A stretch of DNA of 5,502 bases from an uncultured Acidobacteriota bacterium (lineage in GTDB: Bacteria > Acidobacteriota > Terriglobia > Terriglobales > Acidobacteriaceae), in the NCBI GenBank assembly GCA_903832475.1, contig CAILBQ010000597.1:1-5502 (forward strand). Reading direction: 5' to 3'. The notes beneath the pieces were generated by a model. It made no database searches and was not told where the DNA came from. It saw only the letters and a list, made by a program, of their open reading frames with translations. The position numbers and the translations under genes are program-made. Below, one piece after another: positions 1 to 5,086 of the stretch (its first letter is position 1; each line of letters opens with the position of its first letter).

Positions 1-441
1 CCGCTGGCGGTGGCGGATGGGTTGGCTGCGGTGGCCTACGTGCGTGCACATGCGGCGGACTATGGAGTTTCGCCGGATCGGGTGGGGATCATCGGCTTTT
101 CGGCGGGCGGCACGGTGACGGCTGAGGTAGCGCTGCACTACAAGCCGGAAGGGCGGCCGGCGTTTGTCGCTCCGATCTATGGTGTGGCGTTGTCGCAGGA
201 TGCTGTACCTTCCGATGCGCCGCCTATGTTCGTTGCGGTGGCTACGGATGACTCGCTGGGGCTGGCGCCGGGAAGCATTGCCCTGTGGCAGAAGTGGTCG
301 GGGGCGCACAGGACGGTAGAGCTGCATATGTATGCGAAGGGTGGGCATGGGTTTGGCATGCACGTGCAGGGAATCCCGACCGATCACTGGATTGACCGGT
401 TTGCAGATTGGCTACAGTTGGAAGGGTTTTTGAATCGATAA
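1..441 (+). CDS. Alpha/beta-hydrolase, C-terminal part (esterase/lipase, acetyl-xylan-esterase-like); 5' end outside window
   Basis: This is the C-terminal half of a serine alpha/beta-hydrolase. The frame is open from base 1, and the first possible start (GTG at 10) falls inside a conserved helix just before the nucleophile, so the true start lies upstream. The full triad can be placed: nucleophile Ser in GFSAGG (codon 100-102), acid Asp in VATDDS (codon 247-249 or 250-252), and His in KGGHGFGM (codon 346-348). The stretch DGLAAVAYVRAHAADYGV followed by DRVGIIGFSAGG is typical of the BD-FAE/esterase-lipase group (acetyl esterases, xylan esterases, endo-xylanase-annotated esterases), whose members are usually about 280-330 residues, so roughly half is missing. 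Known family role: hydrolysis of ester bonds in acylated sugars or small esters, often exported. The actual substrate and any signal peptide cannot be judged here. It is transcribed towards the large minus-strand gene (convergent ends, 107 bp apart). Confidence 0.88.
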   Translation, partial: PLAVADGLAAVAYVRAHAADYGVSPDRVGIIGFSAGGTVTAEVALHYKPEGRPAFVAPIYGVALSQDAVPSDAPPMFVAVATDDSLGLAPGSIALWQKWSGAHRTVELHMYAKGGHGFGMHVQGIPTDHWIDRFADWLQLEGFLNR

Positions 442-483
442 GCCAGGGATCAGCGAACAGCGGAATTGCGCGTTCTCTGCGAA

Positions 484-521
484 TCCCACATCTCCGCACA
501 GACGCCTGCTGAGATGTGGGA
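484..521. terminator. Perfect inverted repeat between convergent genes; candidate bidirectional terminator or REP-like palindrome
   Basis: The arms TCCCACATCTC (484-494) and GAGATGTGGGA (511-521) are perfectly complementary over 11 bp around a 16-nt loop, in which GCA (496-498) and TGC (507-509) can add three pairs. It lies in the 107-bp gap between the convergent ends of the hydrolase (stop 439-441) and the large secreted protein (stop 549-551), where a shared terminator is expected. There is no T-run on either side, so a simple intrinsic terminator is not proven. The sequence also resembles short palindromes scattered through acidobacterial intergenic DNA, so it may equally be a repeat element. 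Confidence 0.5.
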
Positions 522-548
522 CACCCGAGTTGGGTTGGCGAGACTTGC

Positions 549-3080
549 TTACTGGTGGATGAACCTCAGCAGGGGATTGGTTTCGCTGGCGGAGCCGCCG
601 AGGGGGATGGCGACGGCGTTACTGGCGTCGATGATGTAAAGGGCATACGGGTAGGGCGTGTTGCTTGGCTGGTAGAGGAAGCGGCCGGTGGTCCCCGAGG
701 TTGAGGTCGTGGTCAAGAGCGCGGTCTGGGCGATGTCGACGTCGGTTTTGCCCTCGGTGTTGGTGTCCACCGCGCCGGTGAAATTGCTGTCGCCACGGGT
801 GACAGTCTCTCCGCTGGCTGTCTGCTGCGGCGCGAAAGCGTAGCCGCGGTTGCCAAAGGAATAGGCGCCCAGGATCGACAAGGGCTGGAAAGGCGTCCCG
901 TTCGGGCCCGTCTGCTTTTCGAGCAGCACCGTGTTGACACTGTCCAAGTCGTAGATTCCGTATCCCTGATTGACGCCGGTGAGGTAGCCGCAGGGAGCGC
1001 AGAGTCCGTTGACCATGACGGCGAAGCGTCCGTTGGCGTCGACGGTGTAGGTGCCCTGGCCGGAGACGGCGGTCTTGAGCGAGGCGGCGTTGCGGTCGCC
1101 GGTGTAGGTGAAGGCGCCGGCGCCATTCCAATGATCCAGATCGATTTCGAAGCCCTGGCTCTCGTTGGCGGTGCCGGGGTTGTCGACGAAGGACTGGGAA
1201 GCGACCGACCAGCCATTGAGGTCCGCGGCGGAGAAGGCGGTCAGCGTGCGGCGCGTGGCAGTGCCGAACCACGCGGGGTGAACGGGCGTGGTGCTGTTGT
1301 TTGCGGCGCTGACTTCGAGGACGACGACTCCTGCGGCGAGGTCCTCAACGCCGTTGGGGGTTGCGGTGGCGCCGCCGTAGGGATAGAAGACAAACTGGGC
1401 AAAATCTACGCCGTTGTGAGCGACAGACATGGTGCCGCGGCCGGTGGGGGTGCCAGAGGACGGCGTGGGGATTGCATATGTCCCCGCCAGGCTGTATTGC
1501 GGCCGGTAGGTTGGGGGAAAAGGCACGCCGGTGACTTCGTTGGAGATGACCTGGTCCATTTCGCCGCTGGAGATAGTTCCCAGGCCGTCGAATGTCACGA
1601 AGCCGGCAAAAGCGGTGCGAGGGTCGGGGCCGTTGGGGAGCAGGGTCGGGAAGTGGTTCCGGCCGGTCATGCCGAAGGTAAACGAGCCCTTCATCATGGA
1701 ATTGGCAGGGTTGACAACCTGCGAGAAGAGTTCGCCGGAAGAAGTCACGTTCGACTTGTCGTCTTCGATGACGAAGGCGTGGTTAGCGGCACCGTAGACG
1801 GGAGGCTTGGCCTTCTTATCGATGACGGTAAGAGAGTCGAGGGCGAAGCAGAAGCTCTGCTTGAGGGTTGGCGTGCCAGTGGCGGGAAAGGTGAGGTCCA
1901 TGCGGCCGCGCAAGTCGGAGCCGACGATGTAGGTGCCGGTAAAGGTGCTTTGCGTGGCGGCTGCGAACTCAGGGCCGTTGGAGTCCATGACGCCATTGGA
2001 GATGGTGCCCGGACCGTTGGCATCGAAGCTGCCAATGCTGTAGGAAAGCTGGCCGGTGGTGAGGTTGCGGCGGTCGAGTTTAAAGGTGTAGACACCGTGC
2101 AGCTCGGCCAGGGCCGAAGCCTGGTTGTCGCTGGTGCACTGCGTCACGGCGGGATTGATGACGAGGGGGAACTCGGCGGAGGCGGTGTTCTTGGCGGAGT
2201 CGGTGACGGTGATGGTGAGGGTGACGGTTTCGGCGGTCGAGGTGAGGCCGTAGAGGACGCCGGCCTTGGTGAAGCCGAAGCTGCCGGGGAGCTGGGATTT
2301 GGTGGTCCAGGTATAGCCGGTTTTGCTGCCTCCGCTGGCGGCGAAGGTGAAGTTGTAGCTGGTGTCGACGTAGCCGATGGGCAGAGGACCGGGCGTGGTG
2401 ATGACCAGCTGAGGGCCGACGACCAGGGTGAAGCTGGCCTTGGCGGTGTTGCCGGCTGAGTCTTTGACGGCGATGGAGATGGCAGAGCTTCCGGTGGCCG
2501 TGGGCTTGCCGGTGATGGCGCCGGTGGTGGCGAGCTTGAGGCCGTTGGGGAGCGTGCCGGAGGCCAGCGACCAGGTGCGTCCGGTTGCGGAGCCGCCGGT
2601 GGCGGCAAGCGTGGTCGAGTAGACCGACGAGACGTAGGCGGTGGGCAGCGTTTTGGTGGTGATGGCGAGAGCCGTGTCGACGGCGAGCGACAGCGTGGCC
2701 GTGGCGATGTTGGCGGCTGAGTCTTTGACCTCGAAGGTTAGGGTGGTGCTGGAGGTGGCCGTGGGCGTTCCGTGAAGCAGGCCGGAAGCGGCGCTGAGCG
2801 TGATGCCTTTGGGGAGCGTGCCGGCGATGATCGACCAGGTGTAGCCTTTGCCCGAGCCGCCGGTGGCGGTGAGGGTTTCGGAGTAGACGGAACTCACGTA
2901 GGCGACGGGCAGCGTCTTGGTGGTGATGGTGAGGCTGGCGGCGTGGGCGCTGGGAAGGATCACGAGCGCGATGGCGGCGAGGATCACGGCGAGAACGGCA
3001 GCGAGGCGTGTCTGGGCGAAAGGCGAGTTGCCGTTGGAGCTTGCGGTTGGATGCTGTGCGGCATGGATGCTGAGGTGCAT
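549..3080 (-). CDS. Large secreted protein with three putative-Ig (He_PIG-like) repeats and a beta-rich repeat tail
   Basis: This 843-residue exported protein has no visible enzyme motif. ATG at 3080 is preferred to the in-frame GTG at 3107 because AGGGAG sits 5 nt upstream of the ATG. The N-terminus is a signal peptide: R25, a hydrophobic core at about 26-42, then PSAHA with likely cleavage after A47. Three Ig-like repeats follow (about 49-134, 135-221, 222-310), each with ITT...LP.aYV...Y..tl.A.GGS..GyTW, a LPxG...t.G.l.G.Pta stretch and a final V.DSA.NtA strand. These match the bacterial putative-Ig (He_PIG) type seen in surface and adhesin proteins. Residues about 328-830 are low in charge, beta-rich and built of recurring 'FDG.GTIS.G.MD', 'GTY' and 'GR' motifs, probably four modules. 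Cysteines are few (C315, C411, C694, C697). There is no C-terminal membrane anchor or sorting signal. A structural or adhesive role outside the cytoplasm is inferred only. Such proteins are common in acidobacterial secretomes. It stands alone, with a long gap upstream. Confidence 0.88.
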   Translation of the reverse strand: MHLSIHAAQHPTASSNGNSPFAQTRLAAVLAVILAAIALVILPSAHAASLTITTKTLPVAYVSSVYSETLTATGGSGKGYTWSIIAGTLPKGITLSAASGLLHGTPTATSSTTLTFEVKDSAANIATATLSLAVDTALAITTKTLPTAYVSSVYSTTLAATGGSATGRTWSLASGTLPNGLKLATTGAITGKPTATGSSAISIAVKDSAGNTAKASFTLVVGPQLVITTPGPLPIGYVDTSYNFTFAASGGSKTGYTWTTKSQLPGSFGFTKAGVLYGLTSTAETVTLTITVTDSAKNTASAEFPLVINPAVTQCTSDNQASALAELHGVYTFKLDRRNLTTGQLSYSIGSFDANGPGTISNGVMDSNGPEFAAATQSTFTGTYIVGSDLRGRMDLTFPATGTPTLKQSFCFALDSLTVIDKKAKPPVYGAANHAFVIEDDKSNVTSSGELFSQVVNPANSMMKGSFTFGMTGRNHFPTLLPNGPDPRTAFAGFVTFDGLGTISSGEMDQVISNEVTGVPFPPTYRPQYSLAGTYAIPTPSSGTPTGRGTMSVAHNGVDFAQFVFYPYGGATATPNGVEDLAAGVVVLEVSAANNSTTPVHPAWFGTATRRTLTAFSAADLNGWSVASQSFVDNPGTANESQGFEIDLDHWNGAGAFTYTGDRNAASLKTAVSGQGTYTVDANGRFAVMVNGLCAPCGYLTGVNQGYGIYDLDSVNTVLLEKQTGPNGTPFQPLSILGAYSFGNRGYAFAPQQTASGETVTRGDSNFTGAVDTNTEGKTDVDIAQTALLTTTSTSGTTGRFLYQPSNTPYPYALYIIDASNAVAIPLGGSASETNPLLRFIHQ
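2151..2936 (-). repeat. Three tandem Ig-like repeat units inside the secreted protein gene
   Basis: Residues 49-134, 135-221 and 222-310 of the large secreted protein are successive copies of about 87 residues. Units 1 and 2 are close: both open with ITTKTLP.AYVSSVYS and carry ATGGS and KDSA.N at the same positions. They are also alike at DNA level (around 2624-2667 and 2889-2932, sharing GGCAGCGT.TTGGTGGTGATGG), which points to fairly recent duplication. Unit 3 is more diverged (ITTPGPLPIGYVDTSY). The DNA-level likeness makes this region prone to unit gain or loss by recombination. Confidence 0.8.
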
Positions 3081-3085
3081 GGAGT

Positions 3086-3091
3086 CTCCCT
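3086..3091 (-). promoter_or_regulatory. Ribosome-binding site deciding the start of the large secreted protein
   Basis: On the minus strand AGGGAG is followed by ACTCC and then the ATG at 3080, a 5-nt spacing. No comparable purine motif precedes the upstream GTG at 3107, so the shorter form is chosen, giving a signal peptide that begins MHLSIHAAQ. Confidence 0.65.
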
Positions 3092-3105
3092 GTCTGCTGG
3101 GGCCC

Positions 3106-3134
3106 ACAGCGCGGCTCTCTTCGGCCGTGGCTGT
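3106..3134 (-). promoter_or_regulatory. Hairpin in the 5' leader of the large secreted protein gene
   Basis: Read on the minus strand, ACAGC-CA-CGGC then an 8-nt loop then GCCG-C-GCTGT gives a stem of 5 plus 4 base pairs with a small internal loop. It ends about 25 nt before the ATG at 3080 and just upstream of the AGGGAG ribosome-binding site. It could influence translation or mRNA stability, but no known riboswitch consensus is recognisable. Confidence 0.3.
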
Positions 3135-3199
3135 TCTGCCTGAGACTGCGAAGGCTGGGGGAGATTTGACTCAGGCGCAGGTTTTTGGGGGATGTGGGA

Positions 3200-3208
3200 A
3201 GGATAGCA
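3200..3208 (-). promoter_or_regulatory. Weak candidate extended -10 element for the large secreted protein gene
   Basis: On the minus strand TGCTATCCT matches an extended -10 (TGnTATAAT) with two mismatches, about 120 nt upstream of the ATG at 3080. No good -35 lies at 17 nt. This is the best promoter-like string I can see in the leader, but such strings arise easily by chance. Confidence 0.18.
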
Positions 3209-3343
3209 GGGCTGAGGGCTGGTGGGAATGGCGTTCAAGGGAGAGCGATCTGGGCGAAGACGATTCAAAGCAGCTGATTCGGGCGGTTCCCGTTGGGGGA
3301 TGGAGGTGGGTTGCTTTTAGGCGGGTGCATTTCGCAGATGATC

Positions 3344-3367
3344 CCGTCGGCGAAGATTTGTCGATGG
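3344..3367. repeat. Hairpin repeat, copy 1 (second copy at 5106-5129)
   Basis: CCGTCGGC and GTCGATGG flank an 8-nt loop (gaagattt). As plus-strand RNA all eight positions pair, two of them as G-U. The related copy at 5106-5129 has CCATCGAC/GTCGATGG with loop gaagacct. The two copies share an exact 13-mer TGTCGATGGGGAC, and both are followed about 25-30 nt later by GGATGGRGCAC. This indicates one dispersed element. Confidence 0.55.
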
Positions 3368-3397
3368 GGACTGGGGGGCGCTTGGAGGATGGGGCAC

Positions 3398-3438
3398 GCG
3401 GCTGAAGCCGCCCGCTCATCACGATGAGGCTGTGATGA
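3398..3438. repeat. Two adjacent small hairpins in the gap
   Basis: GCGGC-TGAA-GCCGC (3398-3411) is followed at once by TCATCAC (3416-3422) and GTGATGA (3432-3438), a perfect 7-bp inverted repeat with a 9-nt loop. They follow GGATGGGGCAC, the tail of the neighbouring repeat, and seem to be part of the same class of intergenic palindromes. No gene reads through them. Confidence 0.45.
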
Positions 3439-3608
3439 ACGGGGCACAGCTTTTCGTGGCTCTTTGTGACTCTTCGAGAGCGATGAACGGGCGCATCATC
3501 CGTTGAAGTCGGTACCTTGCACGCAACCCTCGCCGACGTGGCCCCGGCGCAATCGGTTTCCATTCAGGACATCTTCGATCTGCTCTGAGCGGCATGCGAT
3601 GGGATGGA

Positions 3609-3700
3609 TCGGGCTTTCAGCCCTGAGGCGGTTTGAGGGATGGTGAGCCAGGCAGACGTGAGGAGCGGGCGCTCCCTCGCTTTGTGTAGGATGGCGCGGG
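3609..3700. repeat. Dispersed palindromic repeat, copy A
   Basis: It starts with the hairpin GGGCT-TTC-AGCCC (3611-3623) and continues to a second hairpin, GTGA-GGAGC-GGGC-GCTCC-C-TCGC (3658-3680). Positions 3611-3683 align with 4946-5017 (copy C) with one 1-nt indel and about a dozen substitutions. The 3' part present in copies B and C (GGCCTGGGCTGG.ATGG) is missing or eroded here. It lies downstream of the 48-residue minus-strand ORF, so it would be in that gene's 3' region. Confidence 0.7.
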
Positions 3701-3741
3701 ATTCGGCCGTGCGTTGTTTTGCGGACTGGCTGCCATGGCCG

Positions 3742-3888
3742 TTATCGCAGGTCGCGCCGTTCCGGCCCTTCGTACGCATTTCGATTGCGACCGCGAAAAA
3801 GGCGGCGCTCACTGGCGCACCGGGTGGCCACCAAACAGGGCGCGAGAAAGAGGACCGCGAATACAACGGCTTTGACCAAATCACTCAT
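3742..3888 (-). CDS. Small 48-residue protein with an N-terminal hydrophobic segment; unknown function
   Basis: A complete short ORF runs from ATG at 3888 to TAA at 3742-3744. The translation opens MSDLVKAVVFAVLFLAPC, a hydrophobic stretch at about residues 7-21 with K6 before it, and then becomes strongly basic and polar (RCASERRLFRGRNRN), ending YEGPERRDLR. AGAAGG lies 8 nt before the ATG, a good ribosome-binding site. This and the clear signal/anchor-then-charged-tail pattern are the reasons to believe it. It may be a single-pass inner-membrane protein with a cytoplasmic or periplasmic basic tail. A lipoprotein is less likely, because no clean lipobox is seen around C18 or C24. Repeat copy A lies just downstream and no partner gene is adjacent. 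I do not recognise a family, and a chance ORF cannot be excluded. Confidence 0.42.
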   Translation of the reverse strand: MSDLVKAVVFAVLFLAPCLVATRCASERRLFRGRNRNAYEGPERRDLR

Positions 3889-3896
3889 GACGGAAA

Positions 3897-3902
3897 CCTT
3901 CT
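3897..3902 (-). promoter_or_regulatory. Ribosome-binding site of the 48-residue ORF
   Basis: On the minus strand AGAAGG is followed by 8 nt (3889-3896) and the ATG at 3888. It is the main support for treating this short frame as translated. Confidence 0.45.
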
Positions 3903-4000
3903 ACAGTGAGAATTCCGCCTGCCAATTCGCGGTCGTTCCAGAGTACCCATGAGAGGTTACCCCGGATATAGTACTGGCGGAAGATTGGGGAAACTTTGTG

Positions 4001-4015
4001 GGGATGCAGCATCCC
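4001..4015. repeat. 15-bp palindrome GGGATGC-A-GCATCCC
   Basis: Perfect 7-bp arms surround a single central base. With a 1-nt centre it is a poor RNA hairpin but a good dyad for a dimeric DNA-binding protein. It lies about 110 bp upstream of the 48-residue ORF start. It may also be a short member of the intergenic palindromes common in this region. Confidence 0.4.
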
Positions 4016-4099
4016 ACGGTTGCGTAGCAGAACGGTCGGAGAATCGAAGAGCAACGACGGTTCCGGGCGGAGATGGGCGCCTTGCGGGTGGCTGGAGGG

Positions 4100-4192
4100 G
4101 CGGGCTTACAGCCCTGGGCCGTTTGTGCGCATATTGACCCAGGCCGATGGCCTGGGCTGGGATGGAGCGCGCCTTTGGCGCTGGGCGGGGGA
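4100..4192. repeat. Dispersed palindromic repeat, copy B, abutting the vapC stop codon
   Basis: Three hairpins stand in a row: GGGCT-TAC-AGCCC (4102-4114), CCCAGGCC-GAT-GGCCTGGG (4138-4156) and GCGCC-TTT-GGCGC (4169-4181). Bases 4149-4191 match 5018-5060 of copy C at 41 of 43 positions. The copy ends about six bases from the vapC stop (4198-4200), so it forms the immediate 3' end of the toxin mRNA. The strong middle stem could stop transcription or block 3' exonucleases, although no T-run follows on the minus strand. Confidence 0.75.
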
Positions 4193-4197
4193 TTCGG

Positions 4198-4608
4198 TCA
4201 GGCGGAGTAGGTGAAGGGATTGAACGTCGCAACGTCGAAACTGGCGAAGTCGCGGATGTTGCGGGTTGCAACGGTTAAGCCTTGGAGGCGGGCGGTGGCG
4301 GCGATCATCGCATCGCGCATCAAGACGTCCGATTCGGTGGCCATCAACCTGGCCCATTCACGAAAGATCGGGGCGTCCATGGGAACGACGGTGTAGAAGA
4401 GAAGGAGTCTTTCCAGCCATTGCTCGATTTCCTGAGCCTTGGCGAGGTCCTGGCGTCGCGTCTTCTCCACGCCAGCCTGTATCTCGCCGATGACGACGGC
4501 GGGAATGGAAACTGCCTCCGTTTTCACCGAAGCAAACCATGCTGACAAGGCTCCGTGAGGCTTGGTCTTGCGCAACTCCGAAATGATGTTGGTGTCGATC
4601 AGGTACAT
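4198..4608 (-). CDS. vapC: Type II toxin, PIN-domain ribonuclease (VapC/FitB-like)
   Basis: This complete 136-residue PIN-domain protein has the normal length for the family. The expected acidic metal-binding residues are present: D5 in the opening MYLIDTNIISEL, E42 in VVIGEIQAG, D99 in LMRDAMIAATA, and D120 after TRNIRDF. The pattern (LIDTNIISELRK at the start, GLTVATRNIRDF near the end, F.NPF at the C-terminus) is most like FitB-type VapC toxins. Family role: Mg-dependent endoribonuclease that cleaves tRNA, rRNA or other RNA and slows growth when released from its antitoxin; the specific target here is unknown. The ATG at 4608 lies 5 nt after the antitoxin stop. There is no strong ribosome-binding site of its own, so translational coupling to the antitoxin is likely. 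All key residues are intact, so the toxin is probably active. Repeat copy B follows directly. Confidence 0.92.
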   Translation of the reverse strand: MYLIDTNIISELRKTKPHGALSAWFASVKTEAVSIPAVVIGEIQAGVEKTRRQDLAKAQEIEQWLERLLLFYTVVPMDAPIFREWARLMATESDVLMRDAMIAATARLQGLTVATRNIRDFASFDVATFNPFTYSA

Positions 4609-4613
4609 CGCGC

Positions 4614-4865
4614 CTATTCTTCGAAGGTCGCTGGGCGCAACTGGAATCCGCGGAAGGTGGGGATCTCGAAATCGTGCGGGCCGTTAGGGTCGAGCAGGGG
4701 ATCGACGAGGGGACGCGGCTTTTCGTTGAGGCGCTTCCATTCGGCGATGGGGACGACGACGGCGGTTTCGATGCCGCGGCGGGTAACGATCTGGGGACCG
4801 TCCTTGAGGGTGGCGTCGAGGAGTTCGCTGAAACGGGCTTTTGCGTCGGCTACGGGCCAGGACAT
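4614..4865 (-). CDS. Type II antitoxin, Phd/YefM-type (partner of VapC)
   Basis: This 83-residue antitoxin is encoded just upstream of the toxin in the usual order, with a 5-nt gap. The start is ATG at 4865, preceded by GGAG at 6 nt spacing; the open frame continues further upstream but only through repeat sequence. The N-terminal half (MSWPVADAKARFSELLD, then GPQIVTRRG and AVVVPIAEWKRL) is the classic Phd/YefM fold that dimerises and binds operator DNA. The C-terminal part, from about residue 50 (PLLDPNGPHDFEIPTFRGFQLRP), is the likely toxin-binding tail. In FitA/VapB-type complexes an Arg of this tail enters the PIN active site; R72 or R78 could do so here (inference). The product neutralises VapC and, with it, should repress its own promoter just upstream. 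Confidence 0.9.
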   Translation of the reverse strand: MSWPVADAKARFSELLDATLKDGPQIVTRRGIETAVVVPIAEWKRLNEKPRPLVDPLLDPNGPHDFEIPTFRGFQLRPATFEE

Positions 4866-4871
4866 GGGATG

Positions 4872-4908
4872 CTCCAGATGGTCATCTATCTGGTCAGATG
4901 ATACCAGT
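4872..4908 (-). promoter_or_regulatory. Candidate operator/promoter of the antitoxin-toxin operon
   Basis: Overlapping dyads lie directly upstream of the antitoxin start: CCAGAT (4874-4879) with ATCTGG (4888-4893), and ATCTG-GT-CAGAT (4888-4899). The motif GGTATCATC on the minus strand includes TATCAT, one base off a consensus -10. No good -35 is visible. Repeated half-sites over a -10 are what is expected for Phd/VapB autorepression, and the GGAG ribosome-binding site (4872-4875) lies at the edge of the region. Confidence 0.45.
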
Positions 4909-4936
4909 GGACAGTGAACAGCGGACAGTGAACAGC
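4909..4936. repeat. Two tandem copies of a 14-bp repeat (GGACAGTGAACAGC)
   Basis: Copies at 4909-4922 and 4923-4936 are identical and adjacent, and GG follows both. A related string, GATCAGCGAACAGCGG, occurs at 449-464 downstream of the hydrolase. The tandem lies immediately upstream of the candidate antitoxin promoter, in the position of the -35 region and beyond, so copy number could affect expression. It may also be simple intergenic repeat material. Confidence 0.65.
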
Positions 4937-4942
4937 GGGTAA

Positions 4943-5062
4943 GGCGGGCTTTCAGCCCTGGGGTGGTTTGGGGGATGGGGACCCAGGCCGCCGCGATGAG
5001 CGGGCGCTCCTCGCTTTGGCCTGGGCTGGAATGGAGCGCGCCTTTGGCGCTGGGCGGTGGTT
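4943..5062. repeat. Dispersed palindromic repeat, copy C (composite of A-type and B-type parts)
   Basis: It begins with GGGCT-TTC-AGCCC (4946-4958). The arms CCCAGGCC (4982-4989) and GGCCTGGG (5018-5025), which enclose only 3 nt in copy B, here enclose a second nested hairpin: GCGA/TCGC (4993-4996, 5011-5014) and GAGC/GCTC (4998-5001, 5006-5009). A final AGCGC...GCGCT hairpin follows. The left part matches copy A and the right part matches copy B. It lies 150 bp or more downstream of the DUF5131 stop and upstream of the toxin-antitoxin promoter. Confidence 0.75.
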
Positions 5063-5086
5063 TTGGGGCGCGGTGGAGGTGGCAAC

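Larger units (their letters stand above)
3081..3741. other. Gap without a convincing gene; holds a leader hairpin and several repeat copies
   Basis: About 660 bases separate the secreted-protein gene from the small ORF. No frame here has a plausible protein with a start and ribosome-binding site. What can be seen: a leader hairpin (3106-3134), a weak extended -10-like motif (3200-3208), a hairpin shared with the region at 5106 (3344-3367), the hairpin GCGGC-TGAA-GCCGC (3398-3411), an inverted repeat TCATCAC/GTGATGA (3416-3422, 3432-3438), a direct repeat GATGAACGGG (3434-3443 and 3482-3491), and repeat copy A (3609-3700). A short protein-like frame at 3487-3588 is discussed as a finding. Confidence 0.6.
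3889..4197. other. Gap without a convincing gene between the 48-residue ORF and vapC
   Basis: Apart from the ribosome-binding site at 3897-3902, this stretch contains a 15-bp palindrome (4001-4015) and repeat copy B (4100-4192). Open frames on either strand here are compositionally odd (rich in Pro, Arg, Gly), lack ribosome-binding sites and run across the hairpins, so none is called. The promoter of the 48-residue ORF should lie in 3900-4000, but no clear -35/-10 pair is seen. Confidence 0.55.

Noticed and set aside
1131..2459. Long plus-strand open frame of 442 codons
   Set aside because: It is antisense to the large secreted-protein gene, is extremely Gly/Ala/Glu/Asp-rich with no domain, and has no ribosome-binding site. 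It arises because a G+C-rich gene rarely makes stops on the opposite strand.
3081..3107. Upstream GTG start (3107) for the large secreted protein
   Set aside because: It adds nine residues before the signal peptide and lacks a ribosome-binding site, whereas the ATG at 3080 has AGGGAG at 5 nt.
3106..3150. Possible c-di-GMP riboswitch in the leader of the secreted-protein gene
   Set aside because: The string AGCCACGGCC recalls part of the GEMM consensus, but the conserved GGCAAACC-type half, tetraloop and receptor spacing are absent. Only a simple hairpin can be supported.
3564..3884. 106-codon minus-strand frame overlapping the 48-residue ORF
   Set aside because: It includes the repeat translation '(L/W)..IPQTASGLKARSIP', also seen at copy C, and has no domain. 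The overlapping 48-codon frame has the better start, ribosome-binding site and hydrophobic pattern.
3957..4357. Minus-strand frames reading through repeat copy B into vapC
   Set aside because: Translations such as SPAQRQRRAPSQPRP are products of the palindromic repeat and recur at copy C, so they are annotation artefacts rather than proteins.
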